Below, in pieces: positions 36,136 through 44,568 of a stretch of DNA of 64,000 nt; position 1 is the stretch's first letter, and the number at the start of each line of letters is the position of its first letter. Origin of the DNA: Gemmatimonadota bacterium. GTDB taxonomy: Bacteria > Latescibacterota > UBA2968 > UBA8231. A program made the position numbers and the translations under genes. The DNA lies in the NCBI GenBank assembly GCA_018672475.1, contig JABHFS010000143.1, forward strand, positions 1 to 64,000, read 5' to 3'. Under the pieces are notes generated by a model. That model worked only from the letters and a program-made list of their open reading frames with translations. It did not search any database and had not been told where the DNA came from.

Positions 36136-38622
36136 CTAGTAGGCTACAGAAACGAGGCGCGTCCGAGCGGCCCCCGCATCGTCAGCTTCGGTCGAAATTC
36201 GCAATATGTAGAGACCTGGTGGGACTATGTGCCCACCGTCATCACGACCATCCCATCGCTGAGAATACCCTCCCGACGACAATTCACGCTCAATTAAATG
36301 CAAGCGATGACCGTTCAAATCAAAAACTTCCAGGCGCACAGGTTTCGGCGTCAATAAGCGCTGGACGTCAAAAGTCACGGTCATCTCATCGTTGATACCG
36401 TCACCATTCGGTGTAAAGGGATTCGGTTCAATCTTAAAATTACTCACCAAATTATCACTCTGCTGCGAAATATCGGCGGTCACCGCCAGCGAATTGCGGT
36501 CCGTGAGCTGGTCGGTCTCAACAAAGTCCACGATATCGCTGCCCTCCACCCTCTGCGGAAGAAAAAGAGCAAGCGTATCAGGTGCCGACTCACTGCCGGC
36601 GACACCGAGGATACCATTGCTGGTAAAAATTCTTTCAACATCGGCTGCCAGGGTATCGAGAAAGACACTGGCCGAAAAGTTGGTGCGAAAATCGATTACC
36701 CGGCTGCGGAAGCGGATTTTAACTTGCGCATCGCGCACTTGGCCATCATCGGCTGGACGAATCGTCGGAAAACCGACAACAAACTGGTCGTCGGCTACGT
36801 GCAACTTCCGAAACTGTCCCTCACCCACTTCACCTGCTCCCTCTCCCGCGTTCGTTAACGACCGGATTTCACCATCTCCGAGATCTACCTCCAACTCCTC
36901 AATCGCGCCAGCCCGAGCTGGAGTAAAAATCTGCAAACGATTAAAGCCGTTGTTCTCGGCACCGAGGGAAGCTTTTAAGGCCAACACGAAGGAAGTATCG
37001 CGACCAGCGATCACGCCCACGGCCGGAGCGATCTCGCCAAGCACCTGGTCAGTAATCTGTGGAGCAGAAAATTCGATGCGCATATTGCGTATAATCGTGG
37101 CTGCATCCGGAGTTTGGCTCAGAAATGCCACCTCGACCTGGATAAAGGGCCGCCCGCTCGGCGCATTGACCAGTTCGCCATTATCCGCCGTCTGAGCACT
37201 GCTCCAAAATTCAAGATCGGGCTCAATACGACGGCGCACACTAACCGGTAAGCCTATGTATTCCTTGCGGGTCAGGCGGATCGACTCGCGAGTCTCAGGC
37301 AAGGCAGCACTGAAAATTTCGCGAGCCTCAAGGTTGAATTCCGGAGACTCAAGATCCACTTCCTGGCCACGAGTCGGGGAACCGAGCCGTTGGTCAACGA
37401 TCAGAGCTCCCTCTACGCGCCACTCCACCTCACGATCGAAAAAGTTGACGCGAAAGAGCACATCAGGCTCAGGAGTAACTCCTGTGCGGACGCGCACAAT
37501 GGTCCTTGATAGTGTGGGATCGCCGATTTTTTCCTCGTCCCAAAAAATCCTCCCCAAGGTCGCTGGGGGCAAAGGCAGCGCATTAGAGGTGTATACCGCC
37601 TCGGACACGAAACCGTCGGCGTAGAACTCCATCTCGGCTAAATCGTAGTCCAACGGGGTCTGAAAATCAATACGCGAGTAGCGCAATTGGGTAGGCGGAT
37701 CAAACACTACAGAGATCGTATCTTCCAAGTTAACCGGCACACTCGCTTCGGGGACAAACGTTGGAAACGTGTTGCCGATTCTATCGAATCTGGGGAAGGC
37801 CAACGGCCCTGTATACGGATCGTCGAGACTAAGGCCGGCAATCACGGTCTCCGTCCCCTCTAAACCGCGGTAGAAGGTATAGGCAGAAACACGCACCTGC
37901 TCTTCAAGGCTTGGGTAGAGACGAAACAGGCGAATTGGAAAATAGTGCCCTAAGTCTGTATAGAGGGACCATATCTGCCTAACATCCTGTCCTACCCGAT
38001 CAATGCGCTCGAAATGGGTCTTTGGATCCCCATCGAAGACGCGGCCCAACCCCTCTTGCAGTCGTATGCCGGTCAATGCTCTTTCAAAAATGCCCAAAGT
38101 CGTGAGGTTTACCGCTTTATTGTATTTATCGCCACCGGGAGGACGAGGAAATGATTCGGCCACATTGATCATGGCCTCCATCTCAGCAACGCCGGCCCGG
38201 CGCAAAAGCTGGACATCGGCTAAGCCACGCGGAAAGGGGGCCCAACGGGCGACCAGTACGGTACCCTCCTCGATGACCGTGCCGTCTTCAAGTTCCACGG
38301 AGGTCTGTGCCACCACGTCAACCCTAGCCACATGGGTGGAGAAGGTAAAAAGGATAGAATCCGTTGCCGCATCTACTTCATCGGCGGTCAATGTAGGGGG
38401 AATATCGGGAACGGGCACCATGCGCGCAGGAGTAATAGGGCCAATACCACCTGCGTATCTTTCGAGGTCTACTAGCTCAATAAAGGTATTCTCAGAAACC
38501 TCACTCTGTTTGATATCACCCCAGGTTTGGTCTCCGGGAATAGAGAATAGTCGCAACTCCGCGGTAGCATTTGCTACCAAACCCGACAAAACCAGCGCGG
38601 CGACACAAATCCCGATTCTCAT
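36136..38622 (-). CDS. Exported protein with FlgD-like C-terminal Ig domain, first gene of region B operon
   Basis: An 828-residue protein with signal peptide MRIGICVAALVLSGLVANAT and a GGGAG site 7 bp upstream of ATG 38622. A discoidin-like segment has DGDPKTHFERID and YTDLGHYFPIRLFRLYPSL, parallel to the protein at 12005-13879. Then LAEMEFYADGFVSEAVYTSN, VRTGVTPEPD, FIQVEVAFLSQ and GEIAPAVGVIAGRDTSFVLA follow in the order common to this set. The C-terminal FlgD-like Ig domain reads FTPNGDGINDEMTVTF, FDLNGHRLHLI and RWDGRDDGGHIVPPGLYIL, ending VSVAY. It precedes the 1113-residue protein by 35 bp. It most likely heads an operon that also includes the barrel, lipoprotein, PPIase and SGNH genes. 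Confidence 0.8.
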   Translation of the reverse strand: MRIGICVAALVLSGLVANATAELRLFSIPGDQTWGDIKQSEVSENTFIELVDLERYAGGIGPITPARMVPVPDIPPTLTADEVDAATDSILFTFSTHVARVDVVAQTSVELEDGTVIEEGTVLVARWAPFPRGLADVQLLRRAGVAEMEAMINVAESFPRPPGGDKYNKAVNLTTLGIFERALTGIRLQEGLGRVFDGDPKTHFERIDRVGQDVRQIWSLYTDLGHYFPIRLFRLYPSLEEQVRVSAYTFYRGLEGTETVIAGLSLDDPYTGPLAFPRFDRIGNTFPTFVPEASVPVNLEDTISVVFDPPTQLRYSRIDFQTPLDYDLAEMEFYADGFVSEAVYTSNALPLPPATLGRIFWDEEKIGDPTLSRTIVRVRTGVTPEPDVLFRVNFFDREVEWRVEGALIVDQRLGSPTRGQEVDLESPEFNLEAREIFSAALPETRESIRLTRKEYIGLPVSVRRRIEPDLEFWSSAQTADNGELVNAPSGRPFIQVEVAFLSQTPDAATIIRNMRIEFSAPQITDQVLGEIAPAVGVIAGRDTSFVLALKASLGAENNGFNRLQIFTPARAGAIEELEVDLGDGEIRSLTNAGEGAGEVGEGQFRKLHVADDQFVVGFPTIRPADDGQVRDAQVKIRFRSRVIDFRTNFSASVFLDTLAADVERIFTSNGILGVAGSESAPDTLALFLPQRVEGSDIVDFVETDQLTDRNSLAVTADISQQSDNLVSNFKIEPNPFTPNGDGINDEMTVTFDVQRLLTPKPVRLEVFDLNGHRLHLIERELSSGGYSQRWDGRDDGGHIVPPGLYILRISTEADDAGAARTRLVSVAY

Positions 38623-38747
38623 TCCTTTGCTCCCAGATATATTTGCGCTCTCACCCAGATTAGCCTGGGCGATTGGGATCTAACCGATCAAGATGCAGAC
38701 TGCATCAATGCCCCTAAACTGCATATAGACAGTAAAGATTTCAAGTA

Positions 38748-38783
38748 GAAAAGAGAGGGGGGACGTATCCCCCCTCTCTTTTC
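38748..38783 (-). terminator. Strong intrinsic terminator of the CBM9-like gene
   Basis: Perfect 15-bp arms at 38748-38762 and 38769-38783 enclose a 6-base loop. On the minus strand the outer part of the second arm is TCTCTTTTC, giving the T-rich exit. It lies 27 bp after the stop at 38810. The symmetric A/T flanks could also stop transcription from the other side. Confidence 0.85.
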
Positions 38784-38809
38784 AGGTCAAACAAGCTGTA
38801 CAGTCCTAC

Positions 38810-39709
38810 TTACTCACTCAACGAAGCTTTGATGCGGCCCCAAGAGTCTTCCTCAACCGCGGTAGCACCACCGGTGCCGACCAAGCGAGCGTCAACAAAA
38901 CGCTCCGCATAGCGCCACGTGGCAGCCTGACCGGACAAGGTGTGGAAAGCGCGATCCTGGCCGGGGCCCTGATCGGTATCCGGGGTCGAGATCTGGAAAC
39001 CAATGATCTTACCATCGGTCAGATCCGAAGCCACGCTATCATCGGGGCTGTTCCAGATCAGATCGTCGAATGGCGTGCAGAAAAACTCCATGATACTTTG
39101 CGTCGGGCCGTCACCTACCGAAACACCGCCACCATCGGCATAGGGCAACTCGTTGACCCAATCAGCGCCAGCACCCAAGTAGAAGACGTGACGACCACTC
39201 GGGTCATCAGCAACGGCGATATACTGCTGTGCCGTGCGGTTGTTGTTCAGAAGTTTCTCTTCATCGGTCCAGTTTTCGTCAGCCGAACCAGTGTAGTCGC
39301 CACCCGTGTGATCACCGTCGAGCATGCACTCGATAGCCTCGTAGTTCCAGGGGCTAGCACCGTCATACTCTCTACCGAAGTAGACATTGTCGACGCGCTC
39401 CATGGCGAACCAGATCGTGTTCAGGTTTTCGTTCCAACCCGCCCAGATGCGGTAGTCGAGGTCTGCCGGATCGTACTGGGCACCATCGCCAACCGTCGGA
39501 TCCTGGTACATATCAGTGGGAAGAATCGGCGCTTCACCGAATACATCTTCCCAATCGGCAACGCTACCATCGCGAAGATCGATATCGGCCAAATCAGCTT
39601 CAGAAACTTCGAAGAGCAAGAAAACCGTCTCGCCAATATGCGCACTGACACTACCGGTAAGGCCACAGACCAGACCGATGGCGATTAAAGCCATTAAAGA
39701 CTTTCTCAT
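38810..39709 (-). CDS. Secreted CBM9/DOMON-like protein, strongly expressed monocistron
   Basis: A 299-residue exported protein with signal peptide MRKSLMALIAIGLVCGLTGS...SAH. CBM9/DOMON-like features include YRIWAGWNENLNTIWFAMER (about 87-106), a YEAIECMLDGDHTGGDYTGS block (about 125) and IMEFFCTPFDDLIW (about 205). The tail VEEDSWGRIKASLSE matches the CBM9-like paralogue at 956-1903, which shares the W-x-x-x-x-[NT]-x-[IL][WY]-[IF]A strand and DHSGG/DHTGG turn. The gene has a near-consensus promoter, a leader of about 195 nt, an AAGGAG ribosome site 8 bp from ATG and a 15-bp-stem terminator. That combination suggests an abundant secreted protein. Ligand unknown; sugar binding is the family expectation. 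Confidence 0.8.
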   Translation of the reverse strand: MRKSLMALIAIGLVCGLTGSVSAHIGETVFLLFEVSEADLADIDLRDGSVADWEDVFGEAPILPTDMYQDPTVGDGAQYDPADLDYRIWAGWNENLNTIWFAMERVDNVYFGREYDGASPWNYEAIECMLDGDHTGGDYTGSADENWTDEEKLLNNNRTAQQYIAVADDPSGRHVFYLGAGADWVNELPYADGGGVSVGDGPTQSIMEFFCTPFDDLIWNSPDDSVASDLTDGKIIGFQISTPDTDQGPGQDRAFHTLSGQAATWRYAERFVDARLVGTGGATAVEEDSWGRIKASLSE

Positions 39710-40013
39710 TATTTGGACTCCTTAAGAAAAATTATCGTTTACTAATAACGTGTTTCATGGTGTAAGGAAAACATTTGCAGTATTCATCTACTGCTACAAA
39801 CGACCTGAAGATAAGCCCTTCAGGAATAACTTCGTTCTTTTCCTCCTTTCGACCGAATCAATTAATGTGGGAGATAACCCCTCCCTAGGGCATTTACAGA
39901 TTTCGTACAATATAATAGGAAAAATCGATTGAAGTGTCAAGAAAAAACAACAGACGACTTAAGTTCCTATAAATACTAAATTTATTCGGATAATGACACT
40001 TTATACGAATTTA
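39710..40013 (-). other. Gene-free leader region upstream of the CBM9-like gene
   Basis: These 304 bp hold no open reading frame that looks coding. They contain the promoter at 39912-39940, an AAGGAG ribosome site and a 7-bp-arm hairpin at 39804-39824 (loop 7) inside the predicted 5' leader. The leader is long for a single gene, but no known riboswitch motif was recognised. Confidence 0.6.
39912..39940 (-). promoter_or_regulatory. Near-consensus sigma70-type promoter of the CBM9-like gene
   Basis: On the minus strand, TTGACA (39940-39935) and TATTAT (39917-39912) stand 17 bp apart. The -35 box is perfect and the -10 box matches 5 of 6. The predicted start is near 39905, about 195 nt before the ATG. 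Confidence 0.75.
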
Positions 40014-40889
40014 TCATTTTTCAAGGGCTGATTCTTCGCCTGTCTCCATCTCCGCTGCCGATTTGTCCTTTTTAAATCGTATATGTCTAACCGCGTGCAT
40101 ACCAATCCCAAATGGTCCAGATCCCGATTCCCCGGTAAAAGCTTTGTTAACCCGTTCGAAATAGCTCCTATCGGTCTCGCCCGACAAGCGCACCGTGCTC
40201 GCCTCGACCGTCCCCATAACAGTTTTTCCCGTCCAATACGTTGCCGTAATCGGCCTAAATTCTTCGCCGATCGCGCCGTCCTGGAAATCGATCCGTTCAA
40301 CCTTCGCCAAGGGTATAAAGCGCTTATTTCGACCTCTAAAAAAATCTAATCTCTGCTTCCCGCGAAAAAGTAGATCCTCTACTTCAAAGCGTTTGCCTTC
40401 CGTGGTTATAATCGAAGCCTTGAGTATTTTATCAGCGGGAGGCAACTCTCCAACGGGATGGCGCAAAACAATCTCACGGACATCACTGGCGAGAATAGAG
40501 AATGGTCCGAGAGTGGTCACCCCGGCAAAGCGGCGACCACTACTGCCACCGCCAACCGCGTCCTGATGGGGAGACGAGGAACTACCCGTCTGCATTACCG
40601 CCTTTTCTTCGCTACCATTGCGCAACACCAATACGATGCGCTGTTCCTCATCGCCACGCTCCCCCTCAAAACGCAACCGCGCGACCTTTTCCAGAGGCAT
40701 TAATTTCCTTTGGTCTTGGATATATATCTCCAAATCCTGTCGCCCCTGAAAGGTGAATTTATCAACCTGATGCTGATTCCCATAGCGGTCGATAATCGTC
40801 GCCTTGAGCGGTGAAGTTATCGCCCAACTAGCAGATGCCCATAACACCGCCAAGACCACGAACCAACTCGATCGTCCTTTACACTCCAT
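40014..40889 (-). CDS. Exported protein of unknown function with two internal repeats
   Basis: A 291-residue protein with a signal peptide (residues 1-23, ...WASASWA). The mature part is a tandem duplication. The first half has ATIIDRYGNQHQVDKFTFQG, ...IYIQDQRKLMPLEKVARLRF. The second has ASIITTEGKRFEVEDLLFRG, ...FFRGRNKRFIPLAKVERIDF. Each half ends with a beta-rich stretch and a VR[EH]I[VR] motif (SDVREIVLRH, MHAVRHIRFK). No known domain was recognised. It lies 27 bp downstream of the exported lipoprotein 40917-41621, with which it probably shares the promoter at 41689-41718. Confidence 0.72.
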   Translation of the reverse strand: MECKGRSSWFVVLAVLWASASWAITSPLKATIIDRYGNQHQVDKFTFQGRQDLEIYIQDQRKLMPLEKVARLRFEGERGDEEQRIVLVLRNGSEEKAVMQTGSSSSPHQDAVGGGSSGRRFAGVTTLGPFSILASDVREIVLRHPVGELPPADKILKASIITTEGKRFEVEDLLFRGKQRLDFFRGRNKRFIPLAKVERIDFQDGAIGEEFRPITATYWTGKTVMGTVEASTVRLSGETDRSYFERVNKAFTGESGSGPFGIGMHAVRHIRFKKDKSAAEMETGEESALEK

Positions 40890-40916
40890 ATCGCTTGCTC
40901 CGTATAAGACTTAAGA

Positions 40917-41621
40917 CTAAGGCTGTCCGGCTTCGGTCCCGCCTTCTCCTGGCTGGGCCGGCGATGGTGGGGGGCCGATAAGGATGTTCTGAGTCTGCCC
41001 CATGCTCACTTGCACCGGCCTGATTTCATCTAGCCCGGTAGGTGAGTTTTCAATCCGCACTTTGTATTCACCCACAGGAACAATAAAATAGCGCACCTCG
41101 GTTGAGGTCATACCCCGCCCCAACATGGTCCGCAAATTGTAGTCATAAATAAGGAAAGGTACCTGGCTACGCCCCTGTGAATCGGAGAAGATGACCTGAA
41201 AGCGACCCACCGGAATCGATACATAGACATCCTGTCCCATCACGACTTCGATTTCTTTCTCGACACTGTCGTCGATATCCGTATTGACGACAACTAAATA
41301 TTTGCCAGGATCCAAATCGACGAATTGCGGCATCGAACGGGATCCCGATTCGTAGCCTATCGGCGAACTTCCCGAGGTGCGCGGCGATTCAGCATGAACC
41401 TCTTCACCTGTTTCTTCGTCTATGACATAAAAATTAACCTCGTTAATTCCGCCGGCTTGAATCAGAAGCCGTCCTTTGCCTTCGGGAATAAGAGGTGGAC
41501 CATAGCTCCGTCCGCTGCTGCTACTGGTACTGGCACATCCCCCAATAACGGCGAAGATTGCGATCAAAGCTCCGGTCAAAAGCCACTTGCGCGCTTGGTT
41601 ATGTCCTCTTCTTAACGCCAT
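40917..41621 (-). CDS. Beta-rich lipoprotein of unknown function (PEGA-like)
   Basis: A 234-residue protein with an N-terminal basic stretch and hydrophobic segment ending in lipobox VIGGC. A Ser-rich linker and a beta-rich body follow. Repeated short strands end in G-x-Y/F-x-V (LDPGKYLVVVN, IPVGRFQVIFS, VPVGEYKVRIE), which resembles PEGA-type surface modules. The C-terminus is Pro/Gly-rich. ATG 41621 has AAGGAGG 6 bp upstream and a good promoter at 41689-41718. It is followed by the duplicated-domain exported protein 40014-40889, suggesting a two-gene unit. The PEGA comparison is tentative and the function unknown. Confidence 0.7.
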   Translation of the reverse strand: MALRRGHNQARKWLLTGALIAIFAVIGGCASTSSSSGRSYGPPLIPEGKGRLLIQAGGINEVNFYVIDEETGEEVHAESPRTSGSSPIGYESGSRSMPQFVDLDPGKYLVVVNTDIDDSVEKEIEVVMGQDVYVSIPVGRFQVIFSDSQGRSQVPFLIYDYNLRTMLGRGMTSTEVRYFIVPVGEYKVRIENSPTGLDEIRPVQVSMGQTQNILIGPPPSPAQPGEGGTEAGQP

Positions 41622-41688
41622 ACTGCCCTCCTTGGGACTACCTACCGAAAACGGGCTTAAGTGCCCAATATCAAAGAATCTTACACAT

Positions 41689-41718
41689 ACTATATAAAAC
41701 CCTCAGTATCGCTGTCAA
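41689..41718 (-). promoter_or_regulatory. Sigma70-type promoter for the 40917/40014 pair
   Basis: On the minus strand, TTGACA (41718-41713) and TATAGT (41694-41689) are 18 bp apart; 5 of 6 match at -10. It starts just inside the gap after the glycosyltransferase gene, making 41621 the first gene of a new unit. Confidence 0.65.
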
Positions 41719-41734
41719 CTACCTGCGGGTCACC

Positions 41735-43351
41735 TTACTGTTCCTGTAGGTCTCCTGAAAGTGATACGAGGATGAAGTGTCTGTCATCCCCTCGTTGGCG
41801 ACTAAGATAACGGGTAAATTCACCCCCGTCGTGCCACTTGCGCGGATAGGCCGAGGGAATGCTCACCCCCCTGCGCAACAAATCATTCCACAATGCCTTG
41901 TCCCCCATTGCGAAACCACCGGCAATCAGAAAAAAATCTGCACCCGCCGCCGCCAAGCTATCCAGTCGGGCAGGATTAGATTCGTCGGGCGTGATCTGCC
42001 ACCCTTTGCGATGGCAGTAATAGAGCAAGGTCGGGCTTTGTGCTCTATGTGGGGCACCGGCGTTTTCGTCGAGATCGCCTACGACCAGTTTCGCTTCCCG
42101 CGGCAATTTGTCATCGACAATACCACCGGTAAAATAGCAACTTTCGTAATACTTGTGCAGGTTGTTGGGTTGGTCATAATAAGGTCCGATCGCCCAACCG
42201 CCATAAACCGCGCTTCCGACAACCAAGATTCCTACCAAAACGACGCGTTGTAAGGGGGTCCAGTTCCTCGCAATACGGCTCCACCCCCGCTGCGCCCCCC
42301 CCACCTCCAAAAGTGCAGCAACCGCCCGGCCGGCCAAAAGTGCCCCGACCGGAACAAAAGGCAGCTGATAATAATGCAGCTTGCGATTGCCCTCAGGGAC
42401 GAGAAAGACATAACACAGAAGCCCTCCCAGCCAAACCCATAATACCCACTCCCGCCGTTGGGACGGCGGTAGCGACAGCCCGAACAAAACCAACAGTGCT
42501 CCTATCGGGGTATAGATGCTATGCCAAAACCGCACTAGCATTGTTTGGTAAAAATCTAACCCGAACAGGATGCTGCGATCCCATTTATCGTAGCCGTAAC
42601 GATTCCAAATACCGAATGTCAGCCCCGTATCCTCAAAGAGCAGACTGGCGTGCCAATACCAGAAAACCGTAGGTAAAACGGCTGCGATGAAGTAAAGCCA
42701 AAGCGAAGGTTTGAGAACGAATCTCCCCCCCCAGCGCTCCCAAGCCAGTGCGACGAGCGGGAAGCCAAGGTAGAGGGTCGGGATTTTAACGAGGAAGCAC
42801 AACGCGGCTAACCACACTGCCAAGACAAAGTCCCACCGAGTACCGGTATCAATCCACCGCGCAAAAGCCCATAGCGCCGCCACGCTTAAGAAGATCATCA
42901 GCGCCTCGGGCATAAAGGTGCGGCCGTAATAAACACTCAAGGGGAAAAGCAGATAGAATAAGGACCCGAATAGCGCACTCCGCGCACTCAGTCCGAGTCG
43001 CAACGCTAACAAGTAAAGCAGCGCTCCCGCCGCCGTCGAACACAGCGCCGCAACCAAGCGGCCAACCCATTCGTAGGCCCCTCCAACAACCGAGTAAAGC
43101 AAGCCGACGACAAATGGATAGAGGGGGAAATTTGACTCTACGAAACCGGAGGAAGTCCCCCTCCAGTCAACGCGTGGATGAAATAGAGTATATCCTTCTT
43201 CGTAATAATTGCGCGCAATCGCAGCCGTGTCCGTTTGCCGCCAGGCCTGCTTGTCAATCAGAGGCTCCATTAGGCCGAACAACCGCAATGACAATCCCAG
43301 GAGCAGGACAATCCAGAGCCAGGAAGCACCGGAAACCTCTTTGACCCTCAT
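41735..43351 (-). CDS. GT39-like (GT-C) membrane glycosyltransferase
   Basis: A 538-residue integral membrane protein with about ten hydrophobic helices. After the first helix comes MEPLID33KQAWRQTDTAAIARNYY, then VESNFPLYPF (71-80). This pair is typical of the GT39/ArnT-like GT-C family, with the acidic residues in the first periplasmic loop forming the active site. Such enzymes transfer a sugar from polyprenyl phosphate to lipid A, protein or glycan outside the inner membrane. The last 170 or so residues form a soluble periplasmic tail. It follows the TolB-like gene by 4 bp, so the two are co-transcribed. Acceptor and sugar cannot be told from sequence. Confidence 0.8.
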   Translation of the reverse strand: MRVKEVSGASWLWIVLLLGLSLRLFGLMEPLIDKQAWRQTDTAAIARNYYEEGYTLFHPRVDWRGTSSGFVESNFPLYPFVVGLLYSVVGGAYEWVGRLVAALCSTAAGALLYLLALRLGLSARSALFGSLFYLLFPLSVYYGRTFMPEALMIFLSVAALWAFARWIDTGTRWDFVLAVWLAALCFLVKIPTLYLGFPLVALAWERWGGRFVLKPSLWLYFIAAVLPTVFWYWHASLLFEDTGLTFGIWNRYGYDKWDRSILFGLDFYQTMLVRFWHSIYTPIGALLVLFGLSLPPSQRREWVLWVWLGGLLCYVFLVPEGNRKLHYYQLPFVPVGALLAGRAVAALLEVGGAQRGWSRIARNWTPLQRVVLVGILVVGSAVYGGWAIGPYYDQPNNLHKYYESCYFTGGIVDDKLPREAKLVVGDLDENAGAPHRAQSPTLLYYCHRKGWQITPDESNPARLDSLAAAGADFFLIAGGFAMGDKALWNDLLRRGVSIPSAYPRKWHDGGEFTRYLSRQRGDDRHFILVSLSGDLQEQ

Positions 43352-43355
43352 AAAT

Positions 43356-44531
43356 CTAGAAGGAGCGCCAGCTCGGCGACATATCGTCGCGATCGTTGTT
43401 ATCGGTCAGGTTCGTCGGCGGCGAACGCGGCGTATCCAGTTCATCCAAATCAAAGCCATTGGTTCCGACGACATAAATATCGTAATCATCGTCGCCCATT
43501 TTACCCGTATAAGCCAATCCTTTGCCATCCGGCGACCAGACTGTTTCCTGCTCATACGTTTTCTCCGCGATCGAGATCCTGGTCTTCGCCTCGCCATTGG
43601 CCAGCATGATCATCAATTCTTGACCACCATACGCCTCCGAATTATACGCCAGGCGGTCCCCCTTCGGCGACCACGACGCAAACCAGTCGAATTTGCGCCG
43701 ATTGTCTGTGAGACGAACCATATTGGAACCGTCGAGGTCGATAAGATAAATCTCATCGTTATCGTGGAAGGCCGAAGAGGTAAAGGCGATACGACGGCCA
43801 TCGGGCGAGAACGCCGGCTCACGTCCCTTAACTAGCTTGCGCGGATTGGCTCCGTCGATATCGATCAACCAGATCGCCACATCGCCGTCGCGCTGGCTGA
43901 CAAAGGCAATCGTCTGTCCATCTGGCGAAAAAGCGCCGCGCTGGTCGCGTTCAGGATGCTCTGTCAATCGTGCAACATTAGACCCATCGGCATCCATCGT
44001 ATAGATATCGATATTCGTCATCACATCGCCACGAGTAAAAAGAATCTTTTTACCATCAGCCGACCAGGCCGGGTGCTGCTCGAAATCGCGTGTATCGGTC
44101 AATTGCTGAGGGTCGCTACCATCGGCCTTGATCGTGAATAGGTCCCAATTGCGGACATTTTTCTTAGTCGAGGTATAGAGAATAGTCCCCGTGCGTTTGA
44201 AACCGGCATTACTGCCTGTGGGAACATCAAAAACAACCTTGTATTCACCCACCCCCGATATCGGCGGTGCTTCCAACTCTAAAACCTGGGTCTCCAGGTA
44301 ATCACCCGCTGAGACATTGACCACATAAGACCCACTGCCTAGATCTATCTTGCTCTCGGGTTGCGGAAAAGTGAACGTTCCGGCCTTGACCAAACGGTTG
44401 AATTTGTATTCTACATCATTGGCGTCAAGACGCACCAACTGGCCGTCTCCGCCCCGGATTTCGACCGTGACCTGATTGGAGCCGCAACCAACGATCGAGA
44501 TGGCTAATGCCAATATAGCTAAGTTAAACAT
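43356..44531 (-). CDS. TolB-like beta-propeller lipoprotein
   Basis: A 391-residue protein from ATG 44531, which is preceded by GGAGGGAG; an ATG six codons upstream lacks a ribosome site. Signal MFNLAILALAISIVGC gives a lipobox. The first 120 residues form a beta-rich domain. A six-bladed WD40-like propeller follows, each blade with the TolB signature, e.g. NIDIYTMDADGSNVARLTE, FSPDGQTIAFVSQRDGD, NDEIYLIDLDGSNMVRLTD and WSPDGKGLAYTGK. TolB-type propellers bind partners in the periplasm and help keep the outer membrane tied to the cell. Being lipid-anchored and without tol/pal genes nearby, this is a TolB-like protein rather than TolB itself. Confidence 0.83.
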   Translation of the reverse strand: MFNLAILALAISIVGCGSNQVTVEIRGGDGQLVRLDANDVEYKFNRLVKAGTFTFPQPESKIDLGSGSYVVNVSAGDYLETQVLELEAPPISGVGEYKVVFDVPTGSNAGFKRTGTILYTSTKKNVRNWDLFTIKADGSDPQQLTDTRDFEQHPAWSADGKKILFTRGDVMTNIDIYTMDADGSNVARLTEHPERDQRGAFSPDGQTIAFVSQRDGDVAIWLIDIDGANPRKLVKGREPAFSPDGRRIAFTSSAFHDNDEIYLIDLDGSNMVRLTDNRRKFDWFASWSPKGDRLAYNSEAYGGQELMIMLANGEAKTRISIAEKTYEQETVWSPDGKGLAYTGKMGDDDYDIYVVGTNGFDLDELDTPRSPPTNLTDNNDRDDMSPSWRSF

Positions 44532-44568
44532 GCACTCCCTCCACAGCATAATTTTTGCTTATACAGCC

